From Pseudophaeobacter leonis (lineage in GTDB: Bacteria > Pseudomonadota > Alphaproteobacteria > Rhodobacterales > Rhodobacteraceae): a stretch of 39,074 nucleotides of DNA. This document shows, one piece after another, positions 1 through 8,752 of this stretch; positions within the stretch are counted from its first letter, which is position 1; every line of letters starts with the position of its first letter. The DNA is taken from positions 1-39,074 of the forward strand of contig NZ_MWVJ01000078.1 of NCBI RefSeq assembly GCF_002087335.1, written 5' to 3'. A model generated the notes under the pieces. It was not told the DNA's origin, made no database searches, and saw only the letters and a program-made list of their open reading frames with translations. Both the position numbers and the translations under genes were made by a program.

Positions 1-187
1 TGCGCAAATACGACATACGCTAAAATTCGCATTGGCCGTGGCGTATGATCAACAGCCTGCAAAGGTTTGGGAATTCCATACCTTTACACTCTGACGGGCA
101 CGCCTCAAAGTTGTGACTGCAATCACAGGCTGACCCACGCGCAATTACGTTATCAGGGGGCTCCTCTATCCTAGAAAGGACCGTTTC

Positions 188-1447
188 TTGGCCACCTTCA
201 CAGTGAATAACGCGACTGAAAGCTGGTCGATCTCAAGGCTGCAAACATTTTACATGACGAATATTACCCCGGTGACAGTGAACGCCGGGACCATATCCCT
301 CACGGGTTTCAGCTCCCAGGGACAGACGGCTTTAGCGACGATTACAGGTAGCTTTTCGTCAAACGGGATTACAGTCAGCGGAACGGTCAACAGCATTTCA
401 ATTCAGCTCGACGGAACAACCGCCATCTCAGCCACGGGGCTTGATGTCCCGGTGAGCAGCTACGAAGCAATCGGGACAAGCGCTTTCACCACCGATGCCA
501 CCAAGGGGCATGACCTGGTCACGGTGAATTCAACCCGAAGCGGCACCTGGAACACAGGCGCAGGCAATGACACGATCAATCCCGGCAGTGGGGACGACAA
601 AATTGATGGCGGCAGCGGCCTCGACACTTTGGTCGTCAACGCGACCGTTGCCAATGCGTCCTTTGCGACCGGAAATAGCGGCAGCACAGTGAGTAGCGCC
701 GACGGGAGAGATACCTTTAGCACAATTGAGTTCATCCAGTTTCTCGACCAAACCATTTCAGTGATAGCCGCCTCAAGGAGCGACGAGACCGTCTTTGGCA
801 ACGCCTATTCAGGTGTGCTCCGGGACCTGATGACGGGCACTTCAGGCGCGGACCACATGAATGGGCTGACCGGAAACGACACGCTGCTGGGGGGATCAGG
901 CAATGATACGCTCAAAGGTGGTTCTGGCGATGACCGGCTGCTTGGCGGCCTGAGCAATGACACCCTGCTGGGACAGGATGGCAAAGACATCCTGCTGGGG
1001 GAGGATGGCAATGACCTTCTAAACGGTGGCGCAGGCAACGACCGGGTTAACGGCGGCAAGGATGACGACCGGCTGACGGGCGGCAATGGTCATGATACGC
1101 TGGCTGGAAGCCAGGGAGACGACAGTCTTGTCGGCGGTGCGGGCAATGACACCCTTCTGGGCGGAAACGGCCGGGACAGCCTTATAGGGCACAAAGGCAA
1201 CGACTTGCTGGTCGGCGGCGGTGGCAAGGATATCTTTGTGTTTCACAAGAACCACGGCGACGACACCATTCGCGATTTTGCATCCGGGCAGGATCTGATT
1301 GAAATCGGCCGTGGCGCCTCCCGTTTTGGACAGCTCGATATCACCCAGCAGCAGGATGACGTTCTCATCAGTTTTGCCAATGTGACGATCTTGGTAGAGG
1401 ATGCCAGCTGGTCAGACATTGCGCAGGCCGACAATTTCCTATTCTGA
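188..1447 (+). CDS. RTX (haemolysin-type calcium-binding repeat) protein, probably secreted by a type I system
   Basis: 419 residues. The TTG start at 188 is chosen because GAAAGGA at 174-180 sits 7 bases upstream and no better start lies nearby. There is no Sec signal peptide. Residues 1-115 are a Ser/Thr-rich beta-type region that I do not recognise. A first RTX-like patch lies at 123-150 (GAGNDTI, GSGDDKI, GSGLDTL). A long run of about 13 nonapeptide repeats of the form GGxGNDxLx occupies roughly 226-345. It ends in the usual capping segment (KDIFVF...GDDTIRDF at 347-364), where RTX exporters' substrates carry their C-terminal secretion signal. RTX repeats bind Ca2+ and fold outside the cell. 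No protease, lipase or cadherin domain is visible, so the activity is unknown. No type I transporter gene lies in the window. The gene stands alone on the + strand and ends in a terminator shared with the facing cyclophilin. Confidence 0.85.
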   Translation: MATFTVNNATESWSISRLQTFYMTNITPVTVNAGTISLTGFSSQGQTALATITGSFSSNGITVSGTVNSISIQLDGTTAISATGLDVPVSSYEAIGTSAFTTDATKGHDLVTVNSTRSGTWNTGAGNDTINPGSGDDKIDGGSGLDTLVVNATVANASFATGNSGSTVSSADGRDTFSTIEFIQFLDQTISVIAASRSDETVFGNAYSGVLRDLMTGTSGADHMNGLTGNDTLLGGSGNDTLKGGSGDDRLLGGLSNDTLLGQDGKDILLGEDGNDLLNGGAGNDRVNGGKDDDRLTGGNGHDTLAGSQGDDSLVGGAGNDTLLGGNGRDSLIGHKGNDLLVGGGGKDIFVFHKNHGDDTIRDFASGQDLIEIGRGASRFGQLDITQQQDDVLISFANVTILVEDASWSDIAQADNFLF

Positions 1448-1471
1448 TCCGGGCCAGACGCAACAAAACAA

Positions 1472-1499
1472 AAAGCCCGCGCTGATTTGCGCGGACTTT
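1472..1499. terminator. Bidirectional terminator between the RTX gene and the cyclophilin gene
   Basis: The arms AAAGCCCGCGC and GCGCGGACTTT form an 11-bp stem with one C-A mismatch and a 6-base loop. Each strand has T residues after the stem. It lies between two convergent stops (1447 and 1545). Confidence 0.8.
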
Positions 1500-1544
1500 G
1501 CTTTGTAAGCGTTCCTGTAGATCCAGGCGCTGCCTTAAGCTGTG

Positions 1545-2093
1545 TTACTTGGTCACTGTGACCTTGGTCATCGCGTCGGGCTTGCCAACAACCGATCCAT
1601 TGGCACCGGTGCCCAGCTTGATCGCATCGACAACATCCATGCCAGCAGTGACTTTTCCCACAACGGTGTACTGACCGTTCAGAAAATATCCCGGCTTGAA
1701 CATGATGAAAAACTGCGAGTTGGCGCTATTGGGGTTTTGCGCCCGGGCCATGCCAATGATGCCGCGCTCAAAGGCACGATCAGAGAACTCAGCCGGCAGG
1801 TCGGGACGGTCAGATCCACCCATGCCCGCGCGGCCCATGTCGCCACCCTGTTTGCCATATTGCACGTCGCCAGTCTGCGCCATGAAACCATCGATCACCC
1901 GGTGAAATACCACCCCGTCATATTGGCCAGCAGCCGCGAGGGCGGTAATCTGTTCAACATGCTTAGGCGCCAGATCCTCAAACAGGTCGATCTGTACCAC
2001 GCCATTGGCGCCTTCACCTGCGATCTGGATCTCCAATCCTGACGCCAGAGCAGAGCTGGCCATCAGCGAAAATGCGGCTGCAAGCTTAAGCAT
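1545..2093 (-). CDS. Periplasmic peptidyl-prolyl cis-trans isomerase, cyclophilin type
   Basis: Catalyses cis-trans isomerisation of proline peptide bonds. The ATG at 2093 is preferred over an in-frame GTG at 2111. It has AAGGTGG 6 bases upstream and directly gives a signal peptide (MLKLAAAFSLMASSALASG), which predicts export to the periplasm. Cyclophilin signatures are clear: VVFHRVIDGFMAQTGD, PAEFSD, ANSQFFIMF and LNGQYTVVGKV. The length, 182 residues, is normal for a bacterial cyclophilin plus signal peptide. The start overlaps the stop of the upstream cytoplasmic cyclophilin by 8 bases, so the two are translated from one message and probably coupled. This looks like a duplication with one copy retargeted to the envelope. 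Confidence 0.9.
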   Translation of the reverse strand: MLKLAAAFSLMASSALASGLEIQIAGEGANGVVQIDLFEDLAPKHVEQITALAAAGQYDGVVFHRVIDGFMAQTGDVQYGKQGGDMGRAGMGGSDRPDLPAEFSDRAFERGIIGMARAQNPNSANSQFFIMFKPGYFLNGQYTVVGKVTAGMDVVDAIKLGTGANGSVVGKPDAMTKVTVTK

Positions 2094-2592
2094 CGGCAGC
2101 CACCTTAACACTGATCATACGATCAGGCTCGGCGGGGGGCTTGCCTTTGGTGATGCCATCACCCAGATCCATGCCCTCAATCACCCGGCCATAGACCGTG
2201 TACTGACCGTTGAGGAAGTGGTTATCCTTGAAGTTGATGAAAAACTGCGAGTTGGCCGAATCCGGGCTGGCAGAGCGTGCCGCGCCCAATGTGCCGCGGT
2301 CATGCGGCAGTTTGGAGAACTCAGCAGGCAGGTTGGGCAGGTCCGAGCCGCCGGTGCCGGCCATGCGAATGTTAAAGCCATCTTCCATATCGCCATGGGC
2401 AACATCGCCGGTCTGCGCCATGAAGCCATCGATAACCCGGTGAAAACACACGTTGTCATAGGCGCCACTACGCGCCAGCTCTTTCATGCGCTCGGCATGT
2501 TTGGGCGCAACATCCGCCAGCAATTCGATAACAACGTTGCCATCTTTCAGCTCTACGATGATCGTGTTTTCTGGATCTTTGATCTCGGCCAT
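2086..2592 (-). CDS. ppiB: Cytoplasmic peptidyl-prolyl cis-trans isomerase, cyclophilin type (PpiB-like)
   Basis: 168 residues with no signal peptide, so cytoplasmic. Characteristic cyclophilin motifs are present: VCFHRVIDGFMAQTGD (about residues 49-64), LPAEFSKL, SANSQFFINF and FLNGQYTVYGRV. The active-site Arg (in FHRVIDG) and Phe (in QFFINF) are both present. The start has AGGAGAG a few bases upstream. It is the first gene of a two-gene unit with the secreted paralogue. The 137-bp gap to pgk, which diverges on the + strand, must hold both promoters. The gene is intact, unlike several neighbours. Confidence 0.92.
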   Translation of the reverse strand: MAEIKDPENTIIVELKDGNVVIELLADVAPKHAERMKELARSGAYDNVCFHRVIDGFMAQTGDVAHGDMEDGFNIRMAGTGGSDLPNLPAEFSKLPHDRGTLGAARSASPDSANSQFFINFKDNHFLNGQYTVYGRVIEGMDLGDGITKGKPPAEPDRMISVKVAADA

Positions 2593-2729
2593 GAGGCTCT
2601 CCTATCTGCAAAATTTGCAACGATAGTTAAGGGTAGTGCCCCCAATTGCCAAGGGAGCATTGACTGATGGCTCAAAAGCGCTGAAAGAACAGCGCAATTA
2701 CCTGCAATTTCTGCGCCAAGGAGGCTCTC

Positions 2730-3919
2730 ATGGGCTGGAAAACTCTCGACGACATGGATTTGAACGGCAAACGGGTTTTGGTCCGTGTGGACATCAATGT
2801 GCCGCTTGTTGACGGGGTTGTTACCGATTCCACCCGCATCCGCCGCATTGCGCCCACCGTGCGTGACATTCTGGCGGCGGGCGGCAAACCCATTTTGCTG
2901 GCGCATTTTGGCCGCCCTGGTGGCGAACGCCGTGAAAACCTCTCTCTGGTCCAGCTGGTGCCCACGCTTGAACGCGCCTTTGAAACCAGGGTCCGGTTTG
3001 CAGCAGACTGCACTGGCGCGGCTGCCAAAGAGGCCTCAGGCGCCTTGCAGAGCGGTGAGGTCCTGTTGCTGGAAAATACCCGCTTTCACGCCGGGGAAAC
3101 CAAAAATGACCCCGTGCTCGCTGCCGGCATGGCAGAATTGGGCGATATCTATTGCAACGATGCCTTTTCCGCCGCTCACCGCGCCCATAGCTCGACAGAG
3201 GCGCTGGCACGACTGCTGCCTGCCTGTGCCGGCCGCCTGATGCAGGCAGAGCTCAAGGCGCTGGAAAGCGCGCTTGGCGCGCCACAACGCCCGGTCACGG
3301 CTGTGGTGGGGGGCGCCAAGGTCTCGACCAAACTGGACTGCTGAGCAACCTGATTGAGAAGGTCGACTATCTGGTGATTGGCGGCGGGATGGCCAATACA
3401 TTCCTGGTCGCCAAAGGCCTGCCCGTTGGGGTCTCGCTGGCCTAGCCGATCATGAAAGACACCGCCCTGGAGATCCTTGCCAAGGCCGAGACCACTGGCT
3501 GCAAAATCATCCTGCCCAGCGATATCGTGGTGGCTGAAAAGTTTGAAACCCATGCGGCCCATCAGGTGCTGCCTGCCGATCAGTGCCCCGAGACTGGCAT
3601 GATCCTGGATGCGGGCCCGCAAAGTGTTGCAACCATCAACGCGATCCTTGAGCAGAGCAAAACACTGATCTGGAACGGCCCGCTTGGTGCCTTTGAGCTG
3701 GAGCCCTTTGATGCAGCCACCAATGCTGCCGCGTTGCGAGCCGCGGCATTGACCCGCGCCGGTTCGCTCATTGCTGTTGCTGGTGGTGGCGACACAGTTG
3801 CAGCCCTCAACGCCTCTGGGGCGGCGAAAGATTTCACCTATATCTCCACGGCGGGCGGTGCCTTTCTGGAGTGGATGGAGGGCAAGACCCTGCCCGGTGT
3901 TGCCGCGCTAGAAGGCTGA
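2730..3919 (+). pseudogene. pgk: Phosphoglycerate kinase, interrupted by a frameshift and an amber codon
   Basis: Glycolytic/Calvin enzyme that transfers phosphate between 1,3-bisphosphoglycerate and ADP. The N-terminal domain is recognisable ([45 protein letters not shown]). It breaks after [12 protein letters not shown]: the text near 3336-3341 has lost one base (a C restores Leu-Leu-Ser), giving a TGA at 3342-3344. The reading frame then continues as [19 protein letters not shown] to a TAG at 3443-3445, where a sense codon is expected (GAG would fit). It resumes through the nucleotide-binding domain ([35 protein letters not shown]) to 3919. The reconstructed length is about 396 residues, exactly that of the family. 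Two independent lesions in a central enzyme suggest sequence error or a dying copy. RBS AGGAGG-like at 2719-2724. Confidence 0.9.
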
Positions 3920-4019
3920 TATCCCCTTGACCAAAGCAGGAAAGCATGCGGCCTGCGCGCCGCTTGCCCCTGTGAAATCTGCTCTCTTTTCCCCCCGCTA
4001 ACCATATGTTTGGCCGATC

Positions 4020-4083
4020 ATGTTTCTCGTCGGCCATGTTGTCTGCCAGTCATGTTTTCTGCCAGCCATGTTTTCTGCCATCG
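4020..4083. repeat. 16-bp imperfect tandem repeat, four copies
   Basis: Units ATGTTTCTCGTCGGCC, ATGTTGTCTGCCAGTC, ATGTTTTCTGCCAGCC and ATGTTTTCTGCCATCG follow one another without a gap. A partial unit (ATGTTTGGCCGATC) precedes them at 4006. The unit length is not a multiple of three and the array lies outside genes. Confidence 0.85.
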
Positions 4084-4120
4084 GGGGGATCAGTCTTGCT
4101 GTGTCTCGCGGGTCGCACTC

Positions 4121-4136
4121 GTTAACAAAAGGTTAA
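4121..4136 (-). promoter_or_regulatory. CtrA-type box upstream of the divIC-like gene
   Basis: On the - strand the bases read TTAACCTTTTGTTAAC, an exact TTAA-N7-TTAAC match to the known alphaproteobacterial CtrA consensus. Read on + it is TTAAC-N6-TTAA. It is about 130 bp before the GTG of the division gene. Confidence 0.6.
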
Positions 4137-4267
4137 TTCAAATAAATCTATCCCCTTGCAGACAAAAGGGGATTCACAAACCGAATCACTTGTGGCATAA
4201 CCAGTTCAGAGGCTGGAACAACTGGCCCAACGTCAGACTTGAGCAGTAAACATACAGGCAACTCCAC

Positions 4268-4567
4268 GTGACCCGAAGCAGCAAGCCTTCCTTAGGTGCG
4301 TTTACCTTTTTCGCCATCGCATTCGCGCTGAGCGCGTATTTTACCTTTGCGGCGGTGCAGGGTGATTTCGGGTTGTTCAGAAGAGTCGAGATTCAGGCAG
4401 AAGCCGATGAGCTTCGTCTGGATCTCGATCGTCTGAGCCTGGAAATCACCGCCATCGAAAATCTCACCCACCGGCTGTCTGATGACTATCTGGATCTGGA
4501 TCTGCTGGACGAGCGGGCCCGATCAGTCCTTGGTTTGCTGCGCGCCGACGAAATCGTCATCCGCTAA
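4268..4567 (+). CDS. Septum formation initiator family protein (FtsB/DivIC-like)
   Basis: 99 residues. It begins at GTG 4268 and has one membrane helix at about residues 10-29 (FTFFAIAFALSAYFTFAAVQG). A periplasmic coiled-coil stretch follows (about 39-70, EADELRLDLDRLSLEITAIE) and a conserved tail (LDERARSVLGLLRADEIVIR). This is the layout of FtsB/DivIC, small bitopic proteins that bridge FtsL and FtsQ in the divisome. The position just before pdhA is common in alphaproteobacteria. A CtrA box upstream fits cell-cycle control. The RBS is weak (CAGGCAACTCCAC before GTG). The family assignment rests on layout plus the LDERAR and LLR tail, because sequence conservation is low. Confidence 0.85.
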   Translation: MTRSSKPSLGAFTFFAIAFALSAYFTFAAVQGDFGLFRRVEIQAEADELRLDLDRLSLEITAIENLTHRLSDDYLDLDLLDERARSVLGLLRADEIVIR

Positions 4568-4680
4568 ACCCTTTCTCCACCTCTGCTGTGTCACTGCTGT
4601 CCTATCCGGCTGTTGAACAGGCGCGACCTGCATGCAAACATGGCTGCACCGCCAGCGTTGCGGCACCTAAATGTATGGTT

Positions 4681-4706
4681 GCATCATTCCCATTGGGAAA
4701 TGATGC
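4681..4706. repeat. Inverted repeat upstream of pdhA
   Basis: GCATCATTCCC and GGGAAATGATGC pair around ATT with one bulged A. It has no T-tract that would make it a good terminator for the preceding gene. It could be a leader hairpin or a regulator site. Confidence 0.5.
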
Positions 4707-4752
4707 GAGGTTACAAAATGTCTCGCCAGCTGACTGAAATTACATTATGGAT

Positions 4753-4770
4753 TAGTTTAATACTAAACTA
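4753..4770. promoter_or_regulatory. Operator-like palindrome 28 bp before pdhA
   Basis: TAGTTTA-ATAC-TAAACTA: perfect 7-bp arms around a 4-base centre, in a locally AT-rich stretch. The size and position suit a dimeric repressor of the pdh operon. The regulator cannot be named from the sequence. Confidence 0.5.
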
Positions 4771-4797
4771 TCTAGCCTCAAGGGGGAGCCCGCACCG

Positions 4798-5787
4798 ATG
4801 GCAGCTAGAAAAAGCGCAAAGAAACCAAATGTTTCTGCCGAAGAACTGACCAAATTTTACCGTGACATGCTTTTGATCCGTCGATTCGAGGAAAAGGCAG
4901 GCCAGCTCTATGGCATGGGCCTCATCGGCGGTTTTTGCCACCTGTATATCGGCCAGGAGGCTGTTGTTGTTGGTCTTGAGGCCGCCGCCGAAGAGGGCGA
5001 CAAGCGGATCACCTCGTATCGCGACCACGGCCATATGCTGGCCTGTGGCATGGAAGCTGGCGGCGTAATGGCCGAGCTCACCGGCCGCGAGGGCGGGTTG
5101 TCCAAGGGCAAGGGCGGCTCGATGCATATGTTCTCGAAAGAGAAGCATTTTTACGGCGGTCACGGCATTGTTGCCGCTCAGGTGCCGCTGGGGGCAGGTC
5201 TGGCCTTCTCTGACAAATACAAGGGCAACGGGCGCGTCACCTTCACCTATTTTGGTGATGGGGCTGCCAACCAGGGTCAGGTCTATGAGACCTTCAACAT
5301 GGCCGCGATCTGGGACTTGCCGGTGGTTTTTGTCATTGAAAACAACCAATACGCCATGGGCACATCTCAGGCGCGCTCGACCTCGACCCCTGACATCTAT
5401 ACCCGTGGCGCCGCCTTTGGCATCCCCGGCGAAGCCGTTGACGGCATGGATGTGCTGGCGGTCAAAGAGGCCAGCGAACGCGCGGTCGGTCACTTCCGGT
5501 CCGGCAAGGGCCCCTATATCCTGGAGGTAAAGACCTACCGCTACCGCGGCCACTCCATGTCGGATCCGGCAAAGTACCGCACCCGCGAAGAGGTGCAGAA
5601 GATGCGCAGTGAACGCGACCCGATCGAGCAGGTCCGCGATCTGCTTCTCACCGGCAAACATGCCAGCGAGGAAGATCTGAAAGCGATCGACAAAGAGATC
5701 AAAGAGATCGTCAACCAGGCGGCCGAGTTCGCCCGTACCAGCCCGGAACCAGCGCTTGATGAGCTCTGGACCGATATTTACGCCTGA
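4798..5787 (+). CDS. pdhA: Pyruvate dehydrogenase E1 component, alpha subunit
   Basis: 329 residues, normal for the heterotetrameric E1 alpha. With E1 beta it decarboxylates pyruvate on thiamine diphosphate and passes the acetyl group to lipoyl-E2. The TPP/Mg2+ motif runs from GDGAANQG (153-160) to the closing NN at 182-183 in [14 protein letters not shown]. The substrate-side segment [12 protein letters not shown] (44-55) and the phosphorylation-loop-like [15 protein letters not shown] (about 253-267) are also present. The start has AGGGGGAG 8-15 bases upstream. It is the first gene of pdhA-pdhB-pdhC; a 16-base gap separates it from pdhB. A palindrome just upstream may be its operator. Intact. 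Confidence 0.96.
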   Translation: MAARKSAKKPNVSAEELTKFYRDMLLIRRFEEKAGQLYGMGLIGGFCHLYIGQEAVVVGLEAAAEEGDKRITSYRDHGHMLACGMEAGGVMAELTGREGGLSKGKGGSMHMFSKEKHFYGGHGIVAAQVPLGAGLAFSDKYKGNGRVTFTYFGDGAANQGQVYETFNMAAIWDLPVVFVIENNQYAMGTSQARSTSTPDIYTRGAAFGIPGEAVDGMDVLAVKEASERAVGHFRSGKGPYILEVKTYRYRGHSMSDPAKYRTREEVQKMRSERDPIEQVRDLLLTGKHASEEDLKAIDKEIKEIVNQAAEFARTSPEPALDELWTDIYA

Positions 5788-5803
5788 GGGGAAGAGATTA
5801 GAT

Positions 5804-7183
5804 ATGGCAACTGAAATTCTGATGCCCGCCCTGTCGCCGACCATGGAGGAAGGCACGCTGGCCAAATGGCTGGTCAAGGAAGGCGATACCGTAAGCTCTG
5901 GCGATATTATGGCAGAGATTGAAACCGATAAAGCCACGATGGAATTCGAGGCCGTTGATGAAGGCGTGATCGGCAAGATCCTCATTGCCGACGGCACTGA
6001 AGGCGTGAAAGTCAACACACCCATTGCAGTGCTGCTGGAAGAGGGCGAAAGCCCTGATTCCTCAGCCCCTTCTACGCCTGCGGCGAGCGAAAGAGCGCCA
6101 GTGGCCGGGGCACCTAAAGTGCCCGCAGCCCCTGTCGCTGCTGCCGCACGCCCGGCTGCGCCCGAAGTGGACACAAGCCCGGACTGGCCTGAAGGCACCG
6201 AAGTGGTCAAAACCACCGTGCGTGAGGCGCTTCGCGATGCCATGGCAGAAGAGATGCGTGGCAATGAGAACGTCTTTTTGATGGGTGAAGAAGTCGCTGA
6301 ATACCAAGGCGCCTACAAGATCTCGCAGGGCCTGCTGGACGAGTTTGGCCCCAAGCGCATCATCGACACCCCCATCACCGAGCACGGCTTTGCAGGCATT
6401 GCCACCGGGGCTGCCTTTGGCGGTCTCAACCCGATTGTCGAGTTCATGACCTTCAATTTTGCCATGCAGGCGATCGACCATATTATCAACTCTGCCGCCA
6501 AAACCCTCTATATGTCTGGTGGTCAGATGGGAGCGTCTATGGTGTTTCGCGGTCCAAATGGGGCCGCGGCGCGTGTTGGCGCGCAGCACAGTCAGGACTA
6601 CGCGGCCTGGTATATGCAGGTGCCCGGTTTGAAGGTTGCGATGCCCTACTCGGCCTCGGATGCCAAGGGTCTGCTGAAATCGGCCATTCGCGATCCCAAC
6701 CCGGTGATCTTTCTGGAAAATGAAATCATGTATGGCCGCTCTTTTGATGTGCCCAAAATGGATGATTTCACCGTACCGTTTGGTAAGGCGCGGATCTGGC
6801 GCGAAGGCACGGATGCCACCATCGTCTCCTTTGGGATCGGCATGCATTTTGCCCTGGAAGCCGCTGAAAAGCTGGCTGAAGATGGTATTTCGGCCGAGGT
6901 CATTGATCTGCGCACCCTGCGCCCGATGGACCTGCCCGCGGTGATCAAATCGGTTATGAAGACCAACCGTCTGGTCACCGTTGAAGAAGGCTGGCCACAG
7001 GGATCCGTTGGCAGCTACATCGCCTCCGAGGTGATGCAGCAGGCGTTCGACTATCTTGATGCCCCCGTGATCACCTGCACCGGCAAGGATGTCCCCATGC
7101 CCTATGCCGCCAACCTGGAACGCCACGCACTGATCACCACTGATGAAGTGGTCGCAGCCGTGAAACAAGTGACCTACCGGTAA
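5804..7183 (+). CDS. pdhB: Pyruvate dehydrogenase E1 component, beta subunit with N-terminal lipoyl domain
   Basis: 459 residues from the ATG at 5804, which has GGGGAAGAG upstream; an in-frame ATG at 5756 lies inside pdhA and is rejected. Residues 1-78 are a lipoyl domain with the lipoylated Lys at 43 in [11 protein letters not shown]. An Ala/Pro-rich linker (about 85-130) follows, then the E1-beta transketolase-like domain ([73 protein letters not shown]). An E1 beta with its own lipoyl domain is known from alphaproteobacteria. The lipoyl domain is nearly identical to that of pdhC next door, which suggests duplication or gene conversion. Intact. Confidence 0.96.
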   Translation: MATEILMPALSPTMEEGTLAKWLVKEGDTVSSGDIMAEIETDKATMEFEAVDEGVIGKILIADGTEGVKVNTPIAVLLEEGESPDSSAPSTPAASERAPVAGAPKVPAAPVAAAARPAAPEVDTSPDWPEGTEVVKTTVREALRDAMAEEMRGNENVFLMGEEVAEYQGAYKISQGLLDEFGPKRIIDTPITEHGFAGIATGAAFGGLNPIVEFMTFNFAMQAIDHIINSAAKTLYMSGGQMGASMVFRGPNGAAARVGAQHSQDYAAWYMQVPGLKVAMPYSASDAKGLLKSAIRDPNPVIFLENEIMYGRSFDVPKMDDFTVPFGKARIWREGTDATIVSFGIGMHFALEAAEKLAEDGISAEVIDLRTLRPMDLPAVIKSVMKTNRLVTVEEGWPQGSVGSYIASEVMQQAFDYLDAPVITCTGKDVPMPYAANLERHALITTDEVVAAVKQVTYR

Positions 7184-7195
7184 GGAGCGCTCAAG

Positions 7196-8507
7196 ATGCC
7201 AATAGAAATCCTGATGCCTGCGCTGTCCCCGACGATGGAGGAAGGCACCCTTGCCAAATGGTTGGTCAAGGAAGGCGACACAGTCTCATCCGGCGACCTT
7301 ATCGCCGAGATTGAGACCGACAAGGCCACAATGGAATTCGAGGCTGTCGATGAAGGCATCCTCGGCAAAATTCTGGTGGCAGAAGGCAGCGAAGGCGTAA
7401 AAGTTAACACGCTCATCGCAGTCTTGCTGGGAAGAGGGCGAAAGCGCTGGCGATATAGCCGCCACAGCTGCGCCAAACGCAGAGGCTGCCCCAGCAGCCG
7501 ACGCGGCTGGTGAGGCGGCCCCTGCGGCCGTTGAAACAGCCGCGCCCCCTGCCCCGGCAACGCCAGTCGCTGCCGATGGATCCCGCCTTTTTGCCTCTCC
7601 CCTTGCCCGGCGCATTGCCGCCGACAAAGGCCTGGACCTTGCGCAAATCAGCGGCTCTGGCCCGCCGGGGCCGTATTGTCAAAGCCGATGTGGAAAACGC
7701 AACGGCGGCCGCCAAAGCCCCCGTAGCAACTGCACCAGCCCCCGCTCCGGCCGCACCTGCGGCCTCCTGGCAACGGGCGCCTCTGCTGACAAAGTGGCCC
7801 GGATGTATGAGGGGCGCGCCTTTGAGGAAGTCAGCCTTGATGGTATGCGTAAAACCATCGCTGCCCGCCTCACCGAGGCCAAACAGACCGTGCCGCATTT
7901 CTACCTGCGTCGCGACATTCAGCTGGATGCCCTGCTCAAATTCCGTGCACAGCTCAACAAGCAGCTTGAGGGTCGTGGCGTCAAACTCTCGGTAAATGAT
8001 TTTATTATCAAAGCTGTAGCAAATGCCCTTCAGGCAGTTCCGGATGCCAATGCTGTCTGGGCTGGCGACCGGGTTCTCAAAATGGAGGCCTCGGATGTGG
8101 CCGTTGCGGTGGCCATTGAGGGCGGCCTATTCACGCCTGTGCTGCAAGACAGCCATATGAAGTCCCTCTCGTCACTCTCGGCAGAGATGAAGGACCTCGC
8201 GGCCCGGGCACGGGACCGCAAACTGGCCCCGCATGAATACCAGGGCGGCAGCTTTGCCATTTCCAACCTCGGCATGTTTGGCATTGATAATTTCGACGCC
8301 ATCGTAAACCCGCCGCATGCCGGTATTCTGGCCGTTGGCGCTGGCGCCAAAAAACCCGTTGTTGGCGCGGACGGGGAGCTGAAGGTAGCCACCGTGATGA
8401 GTGTCACCATGTCAGTTGACCACCGCGTCATCGACGGAGCCCTTGGCGCGCAGCTTTTGCAGGCGATTGTCGAGAACCTGGAGAACCCCATGGTCATGCT
8501 CGCATAA
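7196..8507 (+). pseudogene. pdhC: Dihydrolipoamide acetyltransferase (E2) of pyruvate dehydrogenase, with three frameshifts
   Basis: E2 core of the complex; transfers acetyl from lipoyl-Lys to CoA. It starts at 7196 with AAGGAGC upstream. The lipoyl domain (Lys 43) is followed by three breaks. The first is an extra G in GGG 7429-7431; the matching place in pdhB has GG. The second is an extra C at 7665-7666, inside GSGPRGRIVKADVE. The third is a lost base near 7766, after APAAPAAS. Read across these, the peripheral-subunit binding domain (FASPLARRIAADKGLDL) and the catalytic domain (from MYEGRAFEEV to NLENPMVMLA, with the active-site DHRVIDG) are complete, about 437 residues. The net frame change is +1. 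The catalytic region alone, 7794-8507, is still open. A good terminator follows. Confidence 0.92.
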
Positions 8508-8586
8508 GGTTTGGGGCCAAACCTAAAAAACCTGAGATGACCGGCACAGCCCTGGGCTGGTCATCACCTTAGTCTGCACAACATTG

Positions 8587-8620
8587 CCTCCCGCATGGCT
8601 AACCCCAGCGGGAGGTTTTT
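8587..8620 (+). terminator. Rho-independent terminator of the pdh operon
   Basis: CCTCCCGC at 8587-8594 pairs with GCGGGAGG at 8608-8615, followed by TTTTT. It lies 80 bases after the pdhC stop. Confidence 0.88.
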
Positions 8621-8668
8621 CTTGCCATAAGGCGTCCGCGCAAGAGTGCCTTTGCAATGCAGTCCCCA

Positions 8669-8699
8669 AAAAATAAAGGAGGGCCAAAGCCCCCCTTTA
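8669..8699 (-). terminator. Rho-independent terminator of cysE
   Basis: On the - strand TAAAGGGGGGC and GGCCCTCCTTTA pair around a short loop and are followed by TTTTTT. It lies just beyond the cysE stop. Confidence 0.8.
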
Positions 8700-8752
8700 C
8701 GGCATTCATGTCCCATCACAGCTCAACCAGTGGGCCGCAGCAAGGGCCTCTC

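Larger units (their letters stand above)
3920..4267. other. Spacer between pgk and the divIC-like gene
   Basis: 348 bases without a convincing gene. It holds a 16-bp tandem repeat (4020-4083), a CtrA-type box (4121-4136), and two small inverted repeats, CCCCTT/AAGGGG near 4153-4171 and CCAGTT/AACTGG near 4200-4224. Short open frames here lack a start site and family resemblance. Confidence 0.6.

Noticed and set aside
860..1230. Repeat array that could be taken for CRISPR
   Set aside because: The periodic 27-bp structure is coding and gives RTX nonapeptides; there are no identical repeats or unique spacers.
4768..6264. Long antisense open frame (498 codons) over pdhA and pdhB
   Set aside because: It mirrors the codon bias of a well-supported enzyme pair and has no family resemblance, RBS or promoter.
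7425..7770. Programmed frameshifting in pdhC
   Set aside because: Three shifts of mixed sign with no slippery heptamer or pseudoknot, in a family not known for frameshifting.
8507..8524. Inverted repeat AGGTTTGG/CCAAACCT at the pdhC stop as terminator
   Set aside because: The loop is too tight and it is followed by A rather than T on the + strand; the hairpin at 8587-8620 is the real candidate.
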